From NCBI RefSeq assembly GCF_020883495.1, contig NZ_CP086610.1, positions 372,001 through 436,000 on the forward strand: a stretch of DNA of 64,000 nucleotides, written 5' to 3'. Origin of the DNA: Shinella zoogloeoides. GTDB lineage: Bacteria; Pseudomonadota; Alphaproteobacteria; Rhizobiales; Rhizobiaceae. Both the position numbers and the translations under genes were made by a program. Below the pieces are notes generated by a model. The model worked only from the letters and a program-made list of their open reading frames with translations, was not told the DNA's origin and searched no databases. Below are positions 47,720 through 60,545 of the stretch, piece after piece; position 1 is the stretch's first letter, and each line of letters opens with the position of its first letter.

Positions 47720-47818
47720 CTCTACGCATGCGAAAGTGCAGCCGGACCATGCGGTGGGAGCCGCGTGAACGATCGATGCGCCCAAGAGGGCGGGGTGCAT
47801 TCCTGGGGAGGGACCGCC

Positions 47819-48829
47819 ATGCAGCAATTGTTATTCGCCGTCTTCACGATGGTCGGGGGCGTTCTCGCCTGCGTCGTCTATTTCTTCGGAACGAACTGGC
47901 TGCTCGACAGGATATTCCCGTCCAAGGGCATGACGGGGCCTGAAGCCTCGCGTAATCTGCGGCTTACCAATGCCATCCGCCCCTGGCTCTTCATGGCCCC
48001 TGCGCTCTTCGCGCTCGCCATCTATCTCGTCTATCCGGTTTTCGAGTCCGTGCGGCTCTCCTTCCTCGACCGCTCCGGCCAGCAGTTCGTCGGCTTCAGC
48101 AATTACATCTGGATGTTCAGCGACGGCGAATTCCGCCAGTCGATCTTCAACAATTTCCTCTGGCTCCTCGTGGTGCCGGCGCTTTCCACCTTCTTCGGCC
48201 TCGTGGTCGCCGCGCTGACCGACCGCATCTGGTGGGGCAATATCGCAAAGACCCTCATCTTCATGCCGATGGCGATCTCCTTCGTGGGTGCCGCCGTCAT
48301 CTGGAAGTTCGTCTACGACTTCCGCCCGGAAGGCTCCGAACAGATCGGCATCCTCAACGCCGTCGTCGTCGCCTTCGGCGGCACGCCCGAGGCCTGGATG
48401 ACCATTCCCTTCTGGAACAACTTCTTCCTGATGGTCATCCTGATCTGGATCCAGACGGGCTTCGCCATGGTCATCCTCTCCGCGGCCCTGCGCGGCATTC
48501 CGGAGGAGACCATCGAGGCGGCCGTCATCGACGGGGCCAACGGCTTCCAGATTTTCTTCAAGATCATGGTGCCGCAGATCTGGGGCACGATCGCCGTCGT
48601 CTGGACGACGATCACCATCCTCGTCCTCAAGGTCTTCGACATCGTGCTGGCGATGACCAACGGCCAGTGGCAGACGCAGGTTCTGGCGAACCTGATGTTC
48701 GACTGGATGTTCCGCGGCGGCGGCGATTTCGGGCGCGGCGCGTCCATCGCCGTCGTCATCATGATCCTCGTCGTCCCGATCATGATCTGGAACATCCGCA
48801 ACGCCACCAAGGAAATGGAAGGCCACTGA
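47819..48829 (+). CDS. aglF: AglF, alpha-glucoside ABC transporter permease
   Basis: The 336-residue MalF-like permease has an extra N-terminal helix, then RPWLFMAPALFALAIYLVYP and the EAA loop (EETIEAAVIDGANGFQIFFK) near residue 235 that contacts AglK. The start at 47819 (MQQLLFAVFTMVGG) follows GGGGAGGGA and begins the first helix. One base separates it from aglG. Confidence 0.93.
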   Translation: MQQLLFAVFTMVGGVLACVVYFFGTNWLLDRIFPSKGMTGPEASRNLRLTNAIRPWLFMAPALFALAIYLVYPVFESVRLSFLDRSGQQFVGFSNYIWMFSDGEFRQSIFNNFLWLLVVPALSTFFGLVVAALTDRIWWGNIAKTLIFMPMAISFVGAAVIWKFVYDFRPEGSEQIGILNAVVVAFGGTPEAWMTIPFWNNFFLMVILIWIQTGFAMVILSAALRGIPEETIEAAVIDGANGFQIFFKIMVPQIWGTIAVVWTTITILVLKVFDIVLAMTNGQWQTQVLANLMFDWMFRGGGDFGRGASIAVVIMILVVPIMIWNIRNATKEMEGH

Positions 48830-48830
48830 G

Positions 48831-49976
48831 ATGATCGCTTCGTCCCGTTCGCCGCTTACCATCGCCGTCCATATTTCCGTCCTGCTGCTTGTCGCGCTCT
48901 GGACCCTGCCGACCGCCGGCCTTCTGATTTCCTCGCTGCGCGACAAGGACCAGCTCGCCGTCTCGGGCTGGTGGACCGCGCTCTCCACCTCCTCGCAGAA
49001 CCTCACCGGCCGCGCCGCCTCGCCGGAGGCGCAGGTGGAGAAGGACGGCAAGTTCGTCATTGCGGGCGATCTTCTGGAGGGCGGCGACGCCAAGGTCTCC
49101 GCCTTCGGCTTCCGCCCCTTGCAGCCTGCCGCCTTCGAGGCCGGCAAGCCCGCCGATATCGGCGACGGCCAGACGCTGACCGTCAACGAGGACGGCAGCT
49201 ACGAGATCGTCTCGCCGACCAAGATGGAAGGCACGCGCGGCCAGCGCATCTTCTATACGGCCTCCGTGCCGCCGCGCTTCACGCTCGACAATTATCGCGA
49301 GGTGCTGAGCGCCGCGGGCATCGGCTCGTCCTTCATCAACTCGCTGACGGTGGCGATCCCCTCGACCATCATCCCGATCCTCGTCGCCGCCTTCTGCGCC
49401 TATGCGCTCGCCTGGATGCCGTTCCCCGGCCGGGCGATCCTGATCGCCGTCATCGTCGGCCTGCTCGTCGTGCCCTTGCAGATGTCGCTGATCCCGCTGC
49501 TGCGTCTCTATAACGGCGTCGGCGCCTTCCTCGGCGTGCCGGCAAAAACCTATGTCGGCATCTGGCTCGCGCATATGGGCTTCGGCCTGCCGCTCGCGGT
49601 CTATCTGCTGCGCAACTACATGGCCGGCCTGCCGCGCGAGATCATGGAGTCGGCCCGCGTCGACGGCGCGTCGGATTTCGATATCTTCGTGAAGATCATC
49701 CTGCCGCTGTCTTTCCCGGCGCTCGCTTCCTTCGCCATCTTCCAGTTCCTGTGGACCTGGAACGACCTGCTCGTCGCCATGGTCTTCCTCGGCACGGGCA
49801 ATGACGAACTGGTGCTGACCGGGCGTCTGGTAAACCTGCTCGGCTCGCGCGGCGGCAACTGGGAAATCCTCACGGCCTCCGCCTTCATCACCATCGTCGT
49901 CCCCCTCATCGTCTTCTTCAGCCTGCAGCGCTATCTCGTGCGCGGCCTGCTGGCGGGGTCGGTCAAGGGCGGCTGA
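48831..49976 (+). CDS. aglG: AglG, alpha-glucoside ABC transporter permease
   Basis: The 381-residue MalG-like permease has one N-terminal helix, an unusually large periplasmic segment (about residues 40-145, polar and Gly/Asp-rich) and then the permease core ending with the EAA loop (REIMESARVDGASDFDIFVK). Most MalG-type permeases are about 280 residues; the insertion is shared by AglG proteins. It pairs with AglF. Confidence 0.92.
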   Translation: MIASSRSPLTIAVHISVLLLVALWTLPTAGLLISSLRDKDQLAVSGWWTALSTSSQNLTGRAASPEAQVEKDGKFVIAGDLLEGGDAKVSAFGFRPLQPAAFEAGKPADIGDGQTLTVNEDGSYEIVSPTKMEGTRGQRIFYTASVPPRFTLDNYREVLSAAGIGSSFINSLTVAIPSTIIPILVAAFCAYALAWMPFPGRAILIAVIVGLLVVPLQMSLIPLLRLYNGVGAFLGVPAKTYVGIWLAHMGFGLPLAVYLLRNYMAGLPREIMESARVDGASDFDIFVKIILPLSFPALASFAIFQFLWTWNDLLVAMVFLGTGNDELVLTGRLVNLLGSRGGNWEILTASAFITIVVPLIVFFSLQRYLVRGLLAGSVKGG

Positions 49977-49999
49977 CGCATACCCATAGGACAAGCAGA

Positions 50000-51652
<1,653 letters not shown>

Positions 51653-51674
51653 CGGACTTAAGGGGAGTATGAAA

Positions 51675-52766
<1,092 letters not shown>

Positions 52767-52778
52767 TTTGTCCCGTGG

Positions 52779-52801
52779 GCGGCAGGATTTTGCCCTGCCG
52801 C
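52779..52801 (+). terminator. Hairpin at end of the agl operon
   Basis: GCGGCAGG (52779-52786) pairs with CCTGCCGC (52794-52801) around ATTTTGC, 13 nt after the aglK stop. No T-tract follows, so termination efficiency is uncertain. Confidence 0.5.
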
Positions 52802-52928
52802 TCAACCCGATGTTAAGCGTTGGTGCCTAGTCTTTTTCCCGGAATTGATCATGCCGGGGGGCATCGGGCATATGCGTTTTCAGGATCAGGCGTCGCGCAG
52901 CAACTACCTGAACAAGGAAGAGTCCTTC

Positions 52929-53285
52929 ATGTACGATCGGGAGAAGAGTTTCCCGATGGAGGACACCTGCAACGAGGCCCGCATCGAGTTCACCGAGAGC
53001 GGCGGCATCGTCAACCTCGTTTCGCGGCGCGGGGTGATCGTCAAGCTGTCGCGCAGCGGCGCGGTCCTCACCATGACCTCGAAGTTCCAGCTCCCGCGCA
53101 ACTTCTATCTCGATATCGTCAGCGCCCGCATCCCGATGATCGGTTGCCTGACGCAGCGCGTCTATCCCAACGACGTGGTCGAGGCCCGCTTCCTGCGGCT
53201 CCTGTCCGACAAGGATCTTCAGCGCATCTTCGTCTACTCGACGCACCGGAACCATCAGGGCCGGACGCTGGATATCTATAGCTGA
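52929..53285 (+). CDS. PilZ-like domain protein with degenerate c-di-GMP motif
   Basis: The 118-residue protein (from ATG 52929, AAGGAAGAG just upstream; ATG 52872 is an alternative giving 137 residues) has a single small beta-barrel-like domain: NLVSRRGVIVKLSRSGAVLT and VYPNDVVEARFLRLLSDKDL. LSRSGA sits where PilZ domains carry DxSxxG, but the Asp is replaced and no RxxxR precedes it, so c-di-GMP binding is doubtful. A stand-alone gene between the agl and edd groups. Function unknown. Confidence 0.6.
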   Translation: MYDREKSFPMEDTCNEARIEFTESGGIVNLVSRRGVIVKLSRSGAVLTMTSKFQLPRNFYLDIVSARIPMIGCLTQRVYPNDVVEARFLRLLSDKDLQRIFVYSTHRNHQGRTLDIYS

Positions 53286-53339
53286 TAGTTCAGGGATAGC
53301 CCCCCATCCGGTCTGCTGGATGAGAGGCTACGCGCCCGC

Positions 53340-55160
53340 TTACGCGAACAACACGCTCGCCCCGTGATCCGCCGGCCCGGCAATCGCGCGGAAGGGGGCG
53401 AAGAGTTCGCGGCCCATGCCGAATTCGTTGCCGGAAAGGTCGGCCGCCGCCTGCGGGCGGGCGGAAAATTCCGCGGCGTCCACCAGTACCTCGATCGTGC
53501 CATGCGTCGCGTCGAGGCGGATCGTGTCGCCGTTGCGGATGCGGCCGATGGGGCCGTTGTCCACCGCTTCGGGCGTGACGTGGATTGCGGCGGGCACCTT
53601 GCCGGAAGCGCCGGACATGCGGCCGTCCGTCAGGAGGGCGACTTTCTGGCCGCGATCCTGCAGGATGCCGAGCACGGTGGTCAGCTTGTGCAGTTCCGGC
53701 ATGCCGTTCGACTTCGGCCCCTGGAAGCGCACGACGGCGATGAAATCGCCCGTCAGCTCGCCGTTCTTGAAGGCGACGTTGAGTTCCTGCTGGTCGTGGA
53801 AGACCTTGGCCGGCGCTTCGATGACATGGCGCTCCGGCTTGACGGCGGAGATCTTGATGACCGCGCTGCCGATATTGCCGGTCAGCATCTTCAGGCCGCC
53901 GGTCGGCTGGAAGGGGGTTTCGATATTGGCGAGCACCTTCGGGTCGTGGCTGACCTTCGGCGCGGGTTCGCGGTGGACCGCGCCGTTCTCGCCGAGCCGG
54001 GGATCGATCGTATAGGCCTGAAGGCCCTGGCCGTAGACGGTGCGCACGTCGTCATGCAGCATGCCGCCCTTCAGGAGTTCCTGGATGAGGAAGCCCATGC
54101 CGCCGGCCGCATGGAAATGGTTCACGTCGGCAAGGCCGTTGGGGTAGACGCGGGCGAGCAGCGGCACGACGTCGGAAAGGTCGGAAATGTCCTTCCATGT
54201 CAAAACGATGCCGGCGGCGCGCGCCATGGCGAGAAGATGCAGCGTGTGGTTGGTCGAGCCGCCCGTGGCGTGGAGGCCGACGACGCCGTTGACGATGGAT
54301 CGCTCGTCGATCATCTCGCCGGCCGGGGTGAATTCGTTGCCCTGCGCGGTGATGGCCAGCGCCCGCTTGGCGGCTTCCTTCGTCAGCGCGTCGCGCAGCG
54401 GCGTGCCGGGATTGATGAAGGAGGCGCCGGGCATGTGGAAGCCCATGATCTCCATCAGCATCTGGTTGGAATTGGCGGTGCCGTAGAAGGTGCAGGTGCC
54501 GGGGCCGTGATAGGACTTGGACTCGGCTTCCAGCAGCTCGGCGCGGCCGGCCTTGCCTTCCGCATAGAGCTGGCGCACGCGGGCCTTCTCGTCGTTCGGC
54601 AGGCCCGAGGTCATGGGGCCTGCGGGAATGAAGACGGCCGGCAGGTGACCGAAGGTCAGCGCCGCGATGGTGAGGCCCGGCACGATCTTGTCGCAGACGC
54701 CGAGATAGACGACCGAATCGAACATGTTGTGCGACAGACCTACGCCCGCCGCCATGGCTATCAGGTCGCGCGAGAAGAGGGAAAGTTCCATGCCCGGCTG
54801 GCCCTGGGTGACGCCGTCGCACATGGCGGGCACACCGCCGGCCACCTGCGCCACGCCGCCGGCTTCCCGCGCGGCCTCGCGAATGAGGGCCGGATAGGTC
54901 TCGAACGGCTGGTGGGCCGAGAGCATGTCGTTATAGGAGGTGATGATGCCGAGGTTCGGGACGCGGTCGCCGGCGAGCGCGTCCTTCTCGGCGGGGGAAC
55001 AGACGGCAAAGCCGTGCGCAAGGTTGCCGCAGGAGAGCACGCCGCGATGCACGCCCTTGGAGGCGGCGGCGCGCACGCGGTCCAGATAGGGCTGGCGGTG
55101 CGGCTTCGAACGTTCGACGATGCGGGCGGTGATGGCTTCGATGCGCTTGTCGGCGGACAT
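53340..55160 (-). CDS. edd: Edd, 6-phosphogluconate dehydratase
   Basis: The 606-residue enzyme makes 2-keto-3-deoxy-6-phosphogluconate in the Entner-Doudoroff pathway. The IlvD/Edd family iron-sulfur ligand regions are present: [36 protein letters not shown] and [20 protein letters not shown], plus [20 protein letters not shown] near the C-terminus. The start [20 protein letters not shown] at 55160 is the family start. Third gene of zwf-pgl-edd. Confidence 0.95.
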   Translation of the reverse strand: MSADKRIEAITARIVERSKPHRQPYLDRVRAAASKGVHRGVLSCGNLAHGFAVCSPAEKDALAGDRVPNLGIITSYNDMLSAHQPFETYPALIREAAREAGGVAQVAGGVPAMCDGVTQGQPGMELSLFSRDLIAMAAGVGLSHNMFDSVVYLGVCDKIVPGLTIAALTFGHLPAVFIPAGPMTSGLPNDEKARVRQLYAEGKAGRAELLEAESKSYHGPGTCTFYGTANSNQMLMEIMGFHMPGASFINPGTPLRDALTKEAAKRALAITAQGNEFTPAGEMIDERSIVNGVVGLHATGGSTNHTLHLLAMARAAGIVLTWKDISDLSDVVPLLARVYPNGLADVNHFHAAGGMGFLIQELLKGGMLHDDVRTVYGQGLQAYTIDPRLGENGAVHREPAPKVSHDPKVLANIETPFQPTGGLKMLTGNIGSAVIKISAVKPERHVIEAPAKVFHDQQELNVAFKNGELTGDFIAVVRFQGPKSNGMPELHKLTTVLGILQDRGQKVALLTDGRMSGASGKVPAAIHVTPEAVDNGPIGRIRNGDTIRLDATHGTIEVLVDAAEFSARPQAAADLSGNEFGMGRELFAPFRAIAGPADHGASVLFA

Positions 55161-55284
55161 GGGAGTTATCCTGACTTCCTCGATTGCATGTTTGCACGAA
55201 AAGGCGAGCGGGAAAGCTGCGCCATCCGCGGGTAAGCGGCGTCCTCGGACGCCAGTCATGTTCGGCTTCAGCCGGCTGGGCGCG

Positions 55285-55983
55285 CTAGGGCGCCCAGTAG
55301 ATGTCGAGCGGCGTTGCCGCGCGCCGCAGAATGGCGCGGATCGGCATGTCTTCCTCCGGTCCGTCCGCTTGCGCGGCGGCAAGAACGTCCTTCTTGCCCT
55401 GTCCCTCGATATGCAGCACCAGAAGGCGGGCATCCTGAAGGCTGGCGAAGGTGAAGGTGAGGCGGGTTTCACCCGCGCCTTCCGCTTCCATGGTGATCAC
55501 GCCGCGCGGCGTTGCGGCCGAGATCGCCTCGGCGAGCCGGTTGCCGCGCGGGAAGAACGAGGCCGTATGGCCATCCGTTCCCATGCCGAGGATCGCGACG
55601 TCGAAGGGATGGCCGAGGCTTGCGGCGTCGGCGGAAGCGATCTTCGCCGCCTCTTCCGCGCTGCCGGCATCCCGGTAGAGCGGCAGGAAGCCCGCGGCCT
55701 TCGCCTTGCCCTGCAACAGGTTGTCGGCGACGAGCAGGTGGTTCGAGCGCGGATTGTCCGCCGGCACGAAGCGCTCGTCGACGAGCGTCACCGTCACCTT
55801 GCTCCAGTCGATATCGCGGCTGGAAAGCGCCTTGAAGAAGGCCTTGGGCGTGGAACCGCCGGAGACCGCGATGGTCGCGCGGCCGCGCGCGGCGATGGCG
55901 TCCGAAAGCGTGGCGGAAACCTTGTCCGCCAGCCCCTCGGCCAATGCCGCGCCATCCTTGAATTCATGCATTTCAGCGCTCAT
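55285..55983 (-). CDS. pgl: 6-phosphogluconolactonase
   Basis: The 232-residue DevB-type enzyme has [39 protein letters not shown] and [20 protein letters not shown]. It hydrolyses 6-phosphogluconolactone made by Zwf. It starts 9 nt after zwf with AAGGA and is followed by a 124-bp gap before edd in which nothing distinct was seen. Confidence 0.95.
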   Translation of the reverse strand: MSAEMHEFKDGAALAEGLADKVSATLSDAIAARGRATIAVSGGSTPKAFFKALSSRDIDWSKVTVTLVDERFVPADNPRSNHLLVADNLLQGKAKAAGFLPLYRDAGSAEEAAKIASADAASLGHPFDVAILGMGTDGHTASFFPRGNRLAEAISAATPRGVITMEAEGAGETRLTFTFASLQDARLLVLHIEGQGKKDVLAAAQADGPEEDMPIRAILRRAATPLDIYWAP

Positions 55984-55992
55984 CGGCCGTCC

Positions 55993-57465
55993 TTACGTTT
56001 CATGCCAGGTGCGGCCGTCGCGCTCGATGAGGGCGATGGCCTGGCTCGGGCCCCAGGTGCCGGCGGTGTAGCCCTGCGCCTGCTGGCCGGTCGCTTCCCA
56101 GGCCTTGAGGATCGGGTCGACCCAGCGCCATGCGGCTTCCACTTCGTCGCGGCGCATGAAGAGCGTCTGGTTGTTGCGGATGACGTCGAGCAGCAGGCGC
56201 TCGTAGGCGTCGGCATTGCGGGCGTCGAAGGCCTCGGCGAAGCTCATGTCGAGCGAGACATTGCGCAGGCGCATGCCGCCCGGACCCGGGTCCTTGATCA
56301 TCAGCGACTGCTTGACGCCTTCGTCCGGCTGCAGGCGGATGATGAGCTGGTTGGCCTCGATGCGGCCCGCCGAAGGATCGAAGATCGAATGCGGGATCGG
56401 CTTGAAGGTGATGACGATTTCCGACATGCGCGCGGCAAGGCGCTTGCCCGTGCGGATGTAGAAGGGCACGCCTGCCCAGCGCCAGTTGCCGATCTCGGCC
56501 TTGACGGCGACGAAGGTCTCCGTGTTGGAAACGCCGCCTTCCAGCTCTTCGAGGTAACCCTTGACCGGGCCGCCCGCCGAAGCGCCGGCGCGGTACTGGC
56601 CGCGCACGGTGAGGCGCTCGACATTGTACTGGTCGATGGGCTTCAGGGCGCGCAGCACTTTCAGCTTCTCGTCGCGCACGGCCTCGGCATCCATGGAGGA
56701 GGGCACTTCCATCGCCACGAGGCAGAGAAGCTGGAGAATGTGGTTCTGCACCATGTCGCGCAGCGCGCCCGCCTTGTCGTAGTAGCCGGCGCGGCTTTCG
56801 AGGCCGACCGATTCGGCGACGGTGATCTGCACATGGTCGATATGGGCGGAGTTCCACAGCGGCTCGTAGAGCGCGTTGGCGAAGCGCAGCGCCATCAGGT
56901 TCTGCACCGTCTCCTTGCCGAGATAGTGGTCGATGCGGAAGATCTGCTCTTCGTGGAAGACCTTGCCGATCGTGTTGTTCAGTTCGTTGGCGGAGGCAAG
57001 ATCGCGGCCGATCGGCTTTTCGACGACGATGCGCGTCTGCCTGGTGATCAGCTTGTGGTCGCGGATCTTCTCCGAGATGTCGCCGAAGATGGCGGGCGCG
57101 ACGGCCAGATAGAAGGCGCGCACGCGGTCCTTGCCTTCGTCCAGCAGGGTTTTCAGCTTGTCCCAGCCCTGATCGGACTTGGCGTCGACCGCCACATAGA
57201 ACAGCCGGTCGCAGAAGGTCTTGACCTGCGCGTCGTCGAATTCCTCGGCCTTCAGGTGCTCCTTCAGCGCATCGACCGCGAACTTGCGGTATTCCTCGTC
57301 CGTGAAGGCGGTACGCGACGCGCCGATGATGCGCGTCGGGTCCGAAAGCTGGCCGGCGAGCTGCCGGTGGTAGAGGGCCGGAAGGAGCTTGCGTTCCGCA
57401 AGGTCGCCGGTTCCGCCGAAGACGACATAGTCGAAAGGCTCAACGGGAATGATCTGGCTGCTCAT
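55993..57465 (-). CDS. zwf: Glucose-6-phosphate dehydrogenase
   Basis: The 490-residue enzyme has the NADP-binding N-terminus (DYVVFGGTGDLAERKLLPAL), the substrate-binding RIDHYLGKETVQNLMALRFA near residue 178, and the family C-terminus. It commits glucose-6-phosphate to the Entner-Doudoroff or pentose phosphate route. First gene of the zwf-pgl-edd operon; an AT-rich stretch upstream (57495-57545) with TATAAC on the minus strand is the likely promoter. Confidence 0.96.
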   Translation of the reverse strand: MSSQIIPVEPFDYVVFGGTGDLAERKLLPALYHRQLAGQLSDPTRIIGASRTAFTDEEYRKFAVDALKEHLKAEEFDDAQVKTFCDRLFYVAVDAKSDQGWDKLKTLLDEGKDRVRAFYLAVAPAIFGDISEKIRDHKLITRQTRIVVEKPIGRDLASANELNNTIGKVFHEEQIFRIDHYLGKETVQNLMALRFANALYEPLWNSAHIDHVQITVAESVGLESRAGYYDKAGALRDMVQNHILQLLCLVAMEVPSSMDAEAVRDEKLKVLRALKPIDQYNVERLTVRGQYRAGASAGGPVKGYLEELEGGVSNTETFVAVKAEIGNWRWAGVPFYIRTGKRLAARMSEIVITFKPIPHSIFDPSAGRIEANQLIIRLQPDEGVKQSLMIKDPGPGGMRLRNVSLDMSFAEAFDARNADAYERLLLDVIRNNQTLFMRRDEVEAAWRWVDPILKAWEATGQQAQGYTAGTWGPSQAIALIERDGRTWHET

Positions 57466-57561
57466 CGGATATCTCGATCTCGTTCTGTTGGCTTGTGTTA
57501 TAATCTAATCGATTTAAAAACACCAGCATGCAACGCAACAAAATCGGTTTTTCCATGTCGG

Positions 57562-58845
57562 TCAGAGCCGGTCGCGCATCGCATACCATGTCATGGCGAG
57601 GAAGAGGAGCGGCGAGCGGAAGCGCGCACCACCCGGGAAGGCCGGGATTTTCAGGGCCTTCAACAGGTCGAGCTGGCTGCCGCCGCCGGTCACCTCGTCC
57701 GCATAGAGCTTGCCGCAATAGTTCGACAGCATCACGCCATGGCCGGAATAGCCGCCGATGGTGGTAATGCCGGGCAGGACCTCGCGCACATAGGGCTTGC
57801 GCGGCATGGTGATGCCGACCGAACCGCCCCAGGCATGGGTCAGCTCGATGCCCTTCAGTTCCGGATAGACCTCTTCGATCTGCCGGCGGATGGGCGGCGT
57901 CATGTCGTCGAGATTTTCGGAGTAGGCCTCGCGCCCGCCGAAGAGCAGCCGGCCGTCGCGGGTCTTGCGGAAATAGCGCACGACGAACCGCGTGTCGGCG
58001 ATGGCCTCGCCGCCGGGAATGACGGACGGGAACTTGTCGAGCGGCACGGTCGCGCCGATGAACGAGCGGATCGGCATGACATGCGCCGCCGTCTTCGGCT
58101 CGAGGTCGCCGATATAGGCGTTGCAGGCGATCAGCGCCTTGTCGGCGCGGATGGTGCCCTTGGCGGTGGTGATGACCGCCTTGCCGCCCGCCCGCTCGAT
58201 CTTCAGGGCAGGGGTCTTTTCGTGCAGGCTGGCGCCCGCTTCCCGCGCGGCGCGCGCGACGCCGACCAGAAGCTTCATCGGGTGGATATGGCCGGTGCCG
58301 GTGTCGCGCAAGCCGAAGAAGAAGCGCTTCGAGCCGACCCGTTCCTCCGTCTCCGCCCGGTCCATATAGGTCATGTGCGGATAGTTGTAGCGCGTCGCGG
58401 CGATTTCGACGTGATCGCGGAAATCCTTCTCGTAGCTCGCCTTGTGGCTGACATTGAGCTGGCCGGCCACATAGTCGATATCGAGGTTCTGTGAAGCAGC
58501 GAAATCGTGGATATGGCGTTTGGCGTCCTCGGCCATGTCGAACAGGGCCCTGGCGCGCTCGAAGCCGAGTTCGGCCTCCAGCTCCTCCGCCTCGGCGCGC
58601 TGGCCGGTGCCGAGCTGGCCGCCGTTGCGGCCGGACGCGCCGTCGCCGAAGCGATGCGCCTCGATGAGCGTGACGCGCACGCCCTTCTTCGCAAGATTGT
58701 AGGCGGCCTGCAGGCCGGTGAAGCCACCGCCGACAATGGCGACATCGGTCTCGACGGAGCCGTCGAGGGGGGCATATTCGGGACGCTCGCCGACGCTCGC
58801 CTCATACCAGGAGACGCCGGGGGAAATCGGGCTTTGCCAGGGCAT
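57562..58845 (-). CDS. puuB: PuuB-type gamma-glutamylputrescine oxidase (FAD-dependent)
   Basis: The 427-residue protein of the DAO family has the FAD motif DVAIVGGGFTGLQAAYNLAK near residue 35, RNGGQLGTGQRAEAEELEAE, and the C-terminal GITTIGGYSGHGVMLSNYCG. Such enzymes oxidise gamma-glutamylputrescine, and the puuA homologue is directly upstream, which supports that substrate. ATG 58845 (MPWQSPISPGVSWYEAS) is preferred to ATG 58860. Confidence 0.85.
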   Translation of the reverse strand: MPWQSPISPGVSWYEASVGERPEYAPLDGSVETDVAIVGGGFTGLQAAYNLAKKGVRVTLIEAHRFGDGASGRNGGQLGTGQRAEAEELEAELGFERARALFDMAEDAKRHIHDFAASQNLDIDYVAGQLNVSHKASYEKDFRDHVEIAATRYNYPHMTYMDRAETEERVGSKRFFFGLRDTGTGHIHPMKLLVGVARAAREAGASLHEKTPALKIERAGGKAVITTAKGTIRADKALIACNAYIGDLEPKTAAHVMPIRSFIGATVPLDKFPSVIPGGEAIADTRFVVRYFRKTRDGRLLFGGREAYSENLDDMTPPIRRQIEEVYPELKGIELTHAWGGSVGITMPRKPYVREVLPGITTIGGYSGHGVMLSNYCGKLYADEVTGGGSQLDLLKALKIPAFPGGARFRSPLLFLAMTWYAMRDRL

Positions 58846-58939
58846 TGCACACACTCGCATTCAGGAGGGTGCGGCGGCGCGCCGGGGCGCCGCCGCTCTC
58901 TGGGTCTGGTCTCTTGCAGCGGCCCGGACCGCCGGCCGC

Positions 58940-60379
58940 TCAGACGTTGAGCAGCAGGAACTCGCGTTCCCAGGGGCTGATCACCTGCATGAAGGTCTCG
59001 AACTCGCCCCGCTTGACGCCGGCATAGAGGCCGATGAATTCGGCGCTCAGCACGTCGGCCAGCGTGGGATCGGATTCGAGCAGCGACACGGCTTCCAGCA
59101 GGCCGCGCGGCAGGTCGATGGATCCTTCGTTGGCGGTGTCCTCCGTCGGTGCGGTCGGCTCGATCTGGTTCATGATGCCGAGCAGGCCGCAGCCGAGCGA
59201 GGCCGCGAGCGCGAGATACGGGTTGGCGTCCGAGCCGGGCAGGCGGTTTTCGACGCGCCGGGCCGCCGCGTCCGACACCGGCACGCGGAAGGCCGTCGTG
59301 CGGTTGTCGTAGCCCCAGGCATTGTTCACCGGCGCCGACATGTCGGGCGTCAGGCGGCGATAGGAGTTCACATAGGGCGCCATCATCACCAGCGTCTTCG
59401 GCACATAGGCCTGCATGCCGCCGATGAAGTGGAAGAACTCCTTCGAAGCCGATCCATCCGGATTGGAGAAGACGTTCTTGCCGGTGCCGATCTCCACCAC
59501 CGACTGGTGGATATGCATGGCCGACCCCGCCTGTCCCTGCATGGGCTTGGCCATGAAGGTGGCGTAGATGCCGTGCTTCAGCGCCGCCTCGCGGATCGTG
59601 CGCTTGAACAGGAACACCTGGTCGGCAAGCTCGATGGGATCGCCGTGGCGCAGGTTGATTTCGAGCTGCGCCGGCCCCTCCTCGTGGATCAGGGTGTCGA
59701 TCTCGAGGCCCTGCCGTTCGGAGAAGTGGTAGATGTCGTCGATCAGCTCGTCGAACTCGTTGATGCCGGCGATGGAATAGCCCTGTCCGCCCTGGATGGC
59801 GCGGCCGGAGCGGCCCTTCGGCGGATGCAGCGGATAGTCCGGGTCGTCGTTGACGGCGACGAGATAGAATTCGATCTCGGGCGCGACGACCGGCTTCCAG
59901 CCGCGGTCGCTATACATCTTCACGACGTTCTTCAGCACGTTGCGCGGCGTATAGGGCACGTTCTCGCCGGTCGAGCCGACGATATCGCAGATGACCTGCG
60001 CGGTCGGATCGGTTTCCCACGGCACGACGGAGAGCGTGGACAGGTCCGGCACGAGCTTCAGGTCGCTGTCGCGCGGCTCATAGCGGAAATTGCCGGTCTC
60101 TTCCGGGTAGTCGCCGGAAATCGTGTGGCGGTAGAGCGCGGAGGGCAGCGCCAGCGACGTGTTCGAGGTGAATTTCGAAGACGGCATCATCTTCCCGCGC
60201 GGCACTCCTGCGAGGTCGGGCGTGATGCATTCTATATCCTCGATGCCGCGGGCGCGAAGCCAGTCTGCGGCGTCCTTCCAGGTCTTTACCCCGCGCGGCA
60301 CGCTGATGGCGGGAGGGATTTTCGTGGAGCGTGCGGCCTTTTCGATGGTGGGAGTAACGACTTTCTTTTTGGACGGCAT
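58940..60379 (-). CDS. puuA: PuuA-type gamma-glutamylputrescine synthetase
   Basis: The 479-residue glutamine-synthetase-fold enzyme has the conserved catalytic regions: EIEFYLVAVNDDPDYPLHP, GPAQLEINLRHGDPIELAD, GQAGSAMHIHQSVVE and NAWGYDNRTTAFRVPVSD, and lacks the adenylylation-site context of GlnA. It ligates glutamate to putrescine with ATP, the first step of the Puu pathway. Transcribed before puuB with a 94-bp gap. A CCCCCCGGGGGG palindrome lies upstream at 60440-60451. Another polyamine or amine substrate is possible. Confidence 0.85.
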   Translation of the reverse strand: MPSKKKVVTPTIEKAARSTKIPPAISVPRGVKTWKDAADWLRARGIEDIECITPDLAGVPRGKMMPSSKFTSNTSLALPSALYRHTISGDYPEETGNFRYEPRDSDLKLVPDLSTLSVVPWETDPTAQVICDIVGSTGENVPYTPRNVLKNVVKMYSDRGWKPVVAPEIEFYLVAVNDDPDYPLHPPKGRSGRAIQGGQGYSIAGINEFDELIDDIYHFSERQGLEIDTLIHEEGPAQLEINLRHGDPIELADQVFLFKRTIREAALKHGIYATFMAKPMQGQAGSAMHIHQSVVEIGTGKNVFSNPDGSASKEFFHFIGGMQAYVPKTLVMMAPYVNSYRRLTPDMSAPVNNAWGYDNRTTAFRVPVSDAAARRVENRLPGSDANPYLALAASLGCGLLGIMNQIEPTAPTEDTANEGSIDLPRGLLEAVSLLESDPTLADVLSAEFIGLYAGVKRGEFETFMQVISPWEREFLLLNV

Positions 60380-60545
60380 GAGGCACCGGGTTTGGTTGAC
60401 GATGTACCATCATAGCTGGTGTTTTAGCCTTTGCTAGCTCCCCCCGGGGGGTAGAAAGCGCGATTTTTCCAGGAATTTACGCATGGCGTGGCAGTTGACT
60501 TTCGCCCGGTAAGACCGAAAGGAAAGCGAAACGGGGAACGGTTAC

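Noticed and set aside
55120..58494. 1124-codon plus-strand open frame opposite pgl, zwf and puuB
   Set aside because: It is antisense to three clear enzyme genes, and its translation has the Arg/Ala/Asp/His-rich composition of reverse-strand reading in GC-rich DNA.
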